Source: Desulfobacteraceae bacterium
GTDB taxonomy: Bacteria > Desulfobacterota > DSM-4660 > Desulfatiglandales > B25-G16
DNA: 8,186 nt
Direction of reading: 5' to 3'
Assembly (NCBI GenBank): GCA_030669265.1
Contig: DAOVDY010000021.1
Location: forward strand, 1-8,186
Shown here in pieces: positions 5,933-8,186 of the stretch. The notes under the pieces were generated by a model, which saw only the letters and a program-made list of their open reading frames with translations, was not told the origin of the DNA and ran no database searches. A program made the position numbers and the translations under genes. Within the stretch, counting starts at the first letter, position 1, and each line of letters opens with the position of its first letter.

Positions 5933-7003
5933 CTAATATGAAAATGGCCAAAGTCTAAAACTTGACCGCACGATTCTCCATACCTCAGCCAGACCCTTTG
6001 GTTCAAAGATGATAAATAAGATAATGGCCAATCCAAATACGAACTCTCTGAGGGGTGCTATTGTAATGGCACCCCCCATGGATGGACTAATGTTCATGAG
6101 ATACTCTGTAATATGACTTAATATTTCACTCAATGTAACTATGAAAATAGTGCCAAAAACAGAACCGGGTATACTTCCCAGCCCTCCAATTATGATCATC
6201 GCAATGTATTCTATGGATAACCATAGATTAAATGGCTCTGGCGTAATACTTATCATGTAATAGGCAAAGAGGGCGCCAGCAAACCCTGCATAAAAAGAGC
6301 TTATAGCAAAAGACAGGAGCTTGTAAGGAAAGACAGGTATGCCCATTCCCTCGGCGGCCTGGTCATTATCCCTGATGGCAATAAAGGCCCTGCCATACCT
6401 TGTCCTGATGAGATTCACAGCCATCCAGGCCATGATAGCGAAACAGATAAATATCACATAGAAAAAGACTCTATCATTGCCCAAATCGATCCCAAAAATG
6501 GTGGCCGTCGGAATACTTATGCCTTCTGCTCCTTCGGTTAGGCTTTCCCATTGTACAAGAACATATTCGATAATGAACTGGCCTGCAAGGGTGGCAATGC
6601 ACAGATAAAGATGCTTCAGCCTGGCCGAAGGAAGACCAAAGATCATGCCTACAAGTGCTGTGATCAGGCCTGCAGCAGGGACGGCAATCAAGAATGGGCA
6701 GCTTGCTTTAGTAGCCAGAATAGCAGCGGCATAAGCCCCTACACCGAAAAAGGCTCCATGACCAAGACTAATCTGGCCAGTATATCCAATGAGGAGGTTT
6801 AGCCCGATGGCAGCAATGGCATAGATCCCGATTATATTTATAATATAGAGGATATATTCATTGGTTATGAAGGGAATAACCGCAAAGAGGAGAAAGATCC
6901 CAATTAGCATGGACAGCCTGCCGAAATCTGTCTCAAATATGGTAAGCTCCCGCTCGTAGGTTTCATTAAAATTACCACAGGGATGGAATTGCAGTTTTCG
7001 CAT
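5933..7003 (-). CDS. livM: Branched-chain amino acid-type ABC transporter, LivM permease
   Basis: LivM is an inner-membrane permease subunit that pairs with LivH to form the Liv importer channel. The 356 residues start with a soluble segment of about 30 residues containing CGNFNETYERE. Many hydrophobic segments follow from about residue 31. Family hallmarks include GLNLLIGYTGQISLGHGAFF near 67-86, a cytoplasmic loop with RTRYGRAFIAIRDND, and GGLGSIPGSVFG near the C-terminus, the site that docks the ATPase. The ATG at 7001-7003 lies 27 nt after the livH stop; its ribosome binding site is weak (AAAGG or GAGAG). The N-terminal CGNF-x3-Y segment is, from memory, common in deltaproteobacterial LivM copies, which supports that affiliation loosely. 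livG, normally next to livM, is absent; livF follows directly. Confidence 0.94.
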   Translation of the reverse strand: MRKLQFHPCGNFNETYERELTIFETDFGRLSMLIGIFLLFAVIPFITNEYILYIINIIGIYAIAAIGLNLLIGYTGQISLGHGAFFGVGAYAAAILATKASCPFLIAVPAAGLITALVGMIFGLPSARLKHLYLCIATLAGQFIIEYVLVQWESLTEGAEGISIPTATIFGIDLGNDRVFFYVIFICFAIMAWMAVNLIRTRYGRAFIAIRDNDQAAEGMGIPVFPYKLLSFAISSFYAGFAGALFAYYMISITPEPFNLWLSIEYIAMIIIGGLGSIPGSVFGTIFIVTLSEILSHITEYLMNISPSMGGAITIAPLREFVFGLAIILFIIFEPKGLAEVWRIVRSSFRLWPFSY

Positions 7004-7030
7004 CTCTCAAAGCCTTTCAATTTTCAATTA

Positions 7031-7909
7031 CTAAACTCTTTCAATCTCTACAAGGCCAAAGAGCCCATAAGGTTTAATCATCAATATAATGATGAGGACA
7101 ATATAAGGAACAACTTCTCTTAGACCAGTGGAGATATATCCACCCGTAAAGGTCTCAAGCAGGCCGATAATAAGCCCACCAAGGATAGCACCGCCAATGC
7201 TATCAAGTCCTCCGAGAATGACCACCGGAAAGACCTTGAGGCCTATTGCGCTTACTTCGTGTACATTGATTCCATTGATAATACCAATAACAATCCCGCT
7301 CATGGCGCAAACTAAGGCCGCAATGGCCCATGACATGGCAAAAACCCTTCTTACATGAACACCTAATGCCATTGCAGCAGGCTGGTTATCAGCAACTGAC
7401 CTCATGTAGATTCCCTGAGAGGAGTATTTAAAGAAAAATCCGAATAGACCAAGGAAAACCAGACCTACAATAAATGTAGCTACATTTACCCCTGGAACTT
7501 CAACAGCTCCCCAATGTAAGGTAAGTGCTTGTGGCAGAAATTCCGGGTAGCTATGTATATCCCCCCCGAAGACAAACAACATCAATCCTTTGAACATGAT
7601 GGCCAGTCCAACGGTCAGCATGATGACTTCAATAAGGGCCTCACCAATCAAGGGCCGCAAGAAAAAACGCTCTATTATAAAGCCAAGAGAGAAGGAGCCT
7701 GCCAGGGCCAGGAAAAAGGCTAACCAGATAGGTAGCTTTGCCCATGCTGAAAGCACAAGGAATAAAAAGGCCCCAATTGCCATTAATTCGCCATGGGCAA
7801 AGTTAAGCACACTGCTGGACTTAAAAATCATGACAAAGCCCAGAGCGGCAAGGGCATAAAGAAAACCAAGGGATAGACCATTTATCAGTATTTGAAAGAA
7901 AAATTCCAT
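7031..7909 (-). CDS. livH: Branched-chain amino acid-type ABC transporter, LivH permease
   Basis: LivH is the second inner-membrane permease of the Liv-type importer. The 292 residues are the usual length, with about eight hydrophobic segments. The N-terminal NGLSLGFLYALAALG and LNFAHGELMAIGAF near 35-48 are family hallmarks. RSVADNQPAAMALGV lies in the cytoplasmic loop, and VILGGLDSIGGAILGG near 230-245 is the ATPase-docking region. The ATG at 7907-7909 has GGAG 7 nt upstream. It is the first gene of livH-livM-livF as seen here. Its first 68 bp and 31 bp of leader recur as an exact inverted copy at 8088-8186. No binding protein gene lies upstream within the window, so the substrate cannot be inferred from a partner. 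Confidence 0.94.
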   Translation of the reverse strand: MEFFFQILINGLSLGFLYALAALGFVMIFKSSSVLNFAHGELMAIGAFLFLVLSAWAKLPIWLAFFLALAGSFSLGFIIERFFLRPLIGEALIEVIMLTVGLAIMFKGLMLFVFGGDIHSYPEFLPQALTLHWGAVEVPGVNVATFIVGLVFLGLFGFFFKYSSQGIYMRSVADNQPAAMALGVHVRRVFAMSWAIAALVCAMSGIVIGIINGINVHEVSAIGLKVFPVVILGGLDSIGGAILGGLIIGLLETFTGGYISTGLREVVPYIVLIIILMIKPYGLFGLVEIERV

Positions 7910-7940
7910 AAAAGGGCTCCGTAATTTGGTTATTTGTTAA
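7842..7940 (-). repeat. Left arm of a 99-bp perfect inverted repeat (livH start and leader)
   Basis: Bases 7842-7940 are the exact reverse complement of 8088-8186. The arm covers codons 1-22 of livH plus 2 bases, its GGAG ribosome binding site and 31 bp of leader. The identity stops at 7940/8088: just beyond, the left arm has A where the right has T. The outer limit is set by the window end, so the repeat may extend further into livH. The spacer is 147 bp. Confidence 0.97.
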
Positions 7941-8087
7941 TGGTTATTCGTTATTTGTTATTAGTTCAGCCACCAAGGCACGAAGAAATGATTATGTCTC
8001 TTATTAAAAATGATATTCAAAGAATTATATAATAATCTTGGTAGCCCACTAATAACGATTAACGTATAACGATTAACGATTTAAACT
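7941..8087. other. AT-rich spacer between the livH inverted arms
   Basis: This spacer has no gene. Its left edge (7941-7966) is built from GTTATT-type units and its right edge (8051-8080) holds a tandem 13-mer. ACTAATAAC at 8048-8056 pairs with GTTATTAGT near 7957-7965, so imperfect symmetry continues inward. Bases 7969-7985 read CCACCAAGGCACGAAG, a short motif I recall from intergenic DNA of uncultured proteobacteria. ATTATATAAT at 8024-8033 is self-complementary and gives a -10-like box on both strands, but no good -35 box accompanies either. Confidence 0.5.
8052..8078. repeat. Tandem 13-bp direct repeat
   Basis: ATAACGATTAACG occurs at 8052-8064 and again, exactly, at 8066-8078, a 14-bp period. 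A partial third unit (ATTTAAAC) follows. Related GTTATTCGTTATTTGTTATT units run in the opposite orientation at 7943-7962. Such repeats can be protein-binding sites or slippage products, and they could supply the microhomology for an inverted rearrangement. Confidence 0.7.
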
Positions 8088-8186
8088 TTAACAAATAACC
8101 AAATTACGGAGCCCTTTTATGGAATTTTTCTTTCAAATACTGATAAATGGTCTATCCCTTGGTTTTCTTTATGCCCTTGCCGCTCT
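8088..8186 (+). repeat. Right arm of the 99-bp perfect inverted repeat
   Basis: This is the exact inverted copy of 7842-7940, running off the window end. Because leader as well as coding bases match without any change, the two copies are either very recent, kept identical by gene conversion, or produced by a chimeric read or assembly end. Confidence 0.97.
8119..8186 (+). CDS. livH: Second, divergent copy of the livH start (partial, possible artefact)
   Basis: The ATG at 8119-8121 opens a frame of 22 codons (MEFFFQILINGLSLGF and so on) identical in DNA to the start of livH on the other strand, with the same GGAG ribosome binding site. The frame is open to the window edge. If real, a second liv operon would run rightward, head to head with the first. 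If the end of the sequence is chimeric, this gene does not exist. I would not count it as a separate gene without reads that cross the junction. Confidence 0.45.
   Translation, partial: MEFFFQILINGLSLGFLYALAA

Noticed and set aside
6551..6802. 83-codon plus-strand frame opposite livM
   Set aside because: It is antisense to a clear permease gene and has no supporting signal.
7128..7859. Three plus-strand open frames opposite livH (7128-7358, 7529-7723, 7590-7859)
   Set aside because: All are complements of the membrane-protein coding strand, with biased composition and no recognisable domains.
8024..8033. ATTATATAAT as a two-way promoter for divergent livH copies
   Set aside because: The -10-like box reads on both strands, but no acceptable -35 box lies 16-18 bp away on either side; AT-rich DNA gives such boxes by chance.
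8052..8078. CRISPR-like array
   Set aside because: Only two 13-bp units separated by 1 bp exist, with no spacers of 30-40 bp and no cas genes.

Overview
The window is an AT-rich bacterial chromosome segment. Every clear gene is on the minus strand, so transcription runs from right to left. Two conserved modules are present. Protein styles point to a Deltaproteobacteria/Desulfobacterota-like or similar uncultured anaerobe: a short EF-Ts of about 200 residues, a LivM with an N-terminal CGNFNETY segment, and a LivF of the type found beside acyl-CoA ligase and aromatic-acid loci. This assignment is inference from remembered family features, not from a search.

Module 1 (about 1-4835) is the conserved translation and envelope-lipid cluster, in transcription order rpsB, tsf, pyrH, frr, uppS, cdsA (cut by the left edge). 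It couples ribosome components and recycling (S2, EF-Ts, RRF) with UMP kinase and with the first steps of cell-wall lipid carrier and phospholipid synthesis (UppS, CdsA). Three places break its usual compactness. A 200-bp rpsB-tsf spacer carries a candidate internal promoter, interleaved inverted repeats and a perfect 12-bp stem beside the tsf ribosome binding site. A 373-bp frr-uppS gap holds a 240-bp foldback, MITE-like element with terminal and inner inverted repeats. A 393-bp region upstream of rpsB holds its probable promoter and a GC-rich palindromic block.

Module 2 (5108-7909) is a branched-chain amino acid (HAAT/Liv-type) ABC transporter part: livH and livM permeases followed by the livF ATPase. 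The partner ATPase livG and the periplasmic binding protein are not in the window, so the set is incomplete as seen.

Right end (7842-8186): the first 68 bp of livH and its 31-bp leader reappear as an exact reverse complement, giving two 99-bp arms around a 147-bp AT-rich spacer. The arm is cut by the window end, so the true repeat may be longer. This is either a genuine head-to-head duplication of a liv operon or a chimeric/palindromic sequence end; the sequence alone cannot decide.

I did not find a convincing new defence, mobile or biosynthetic system. The two inverted-repeat structures are the items most worth checking. No tRNA, rRNA, CRISPR array or intact transposase was seen.
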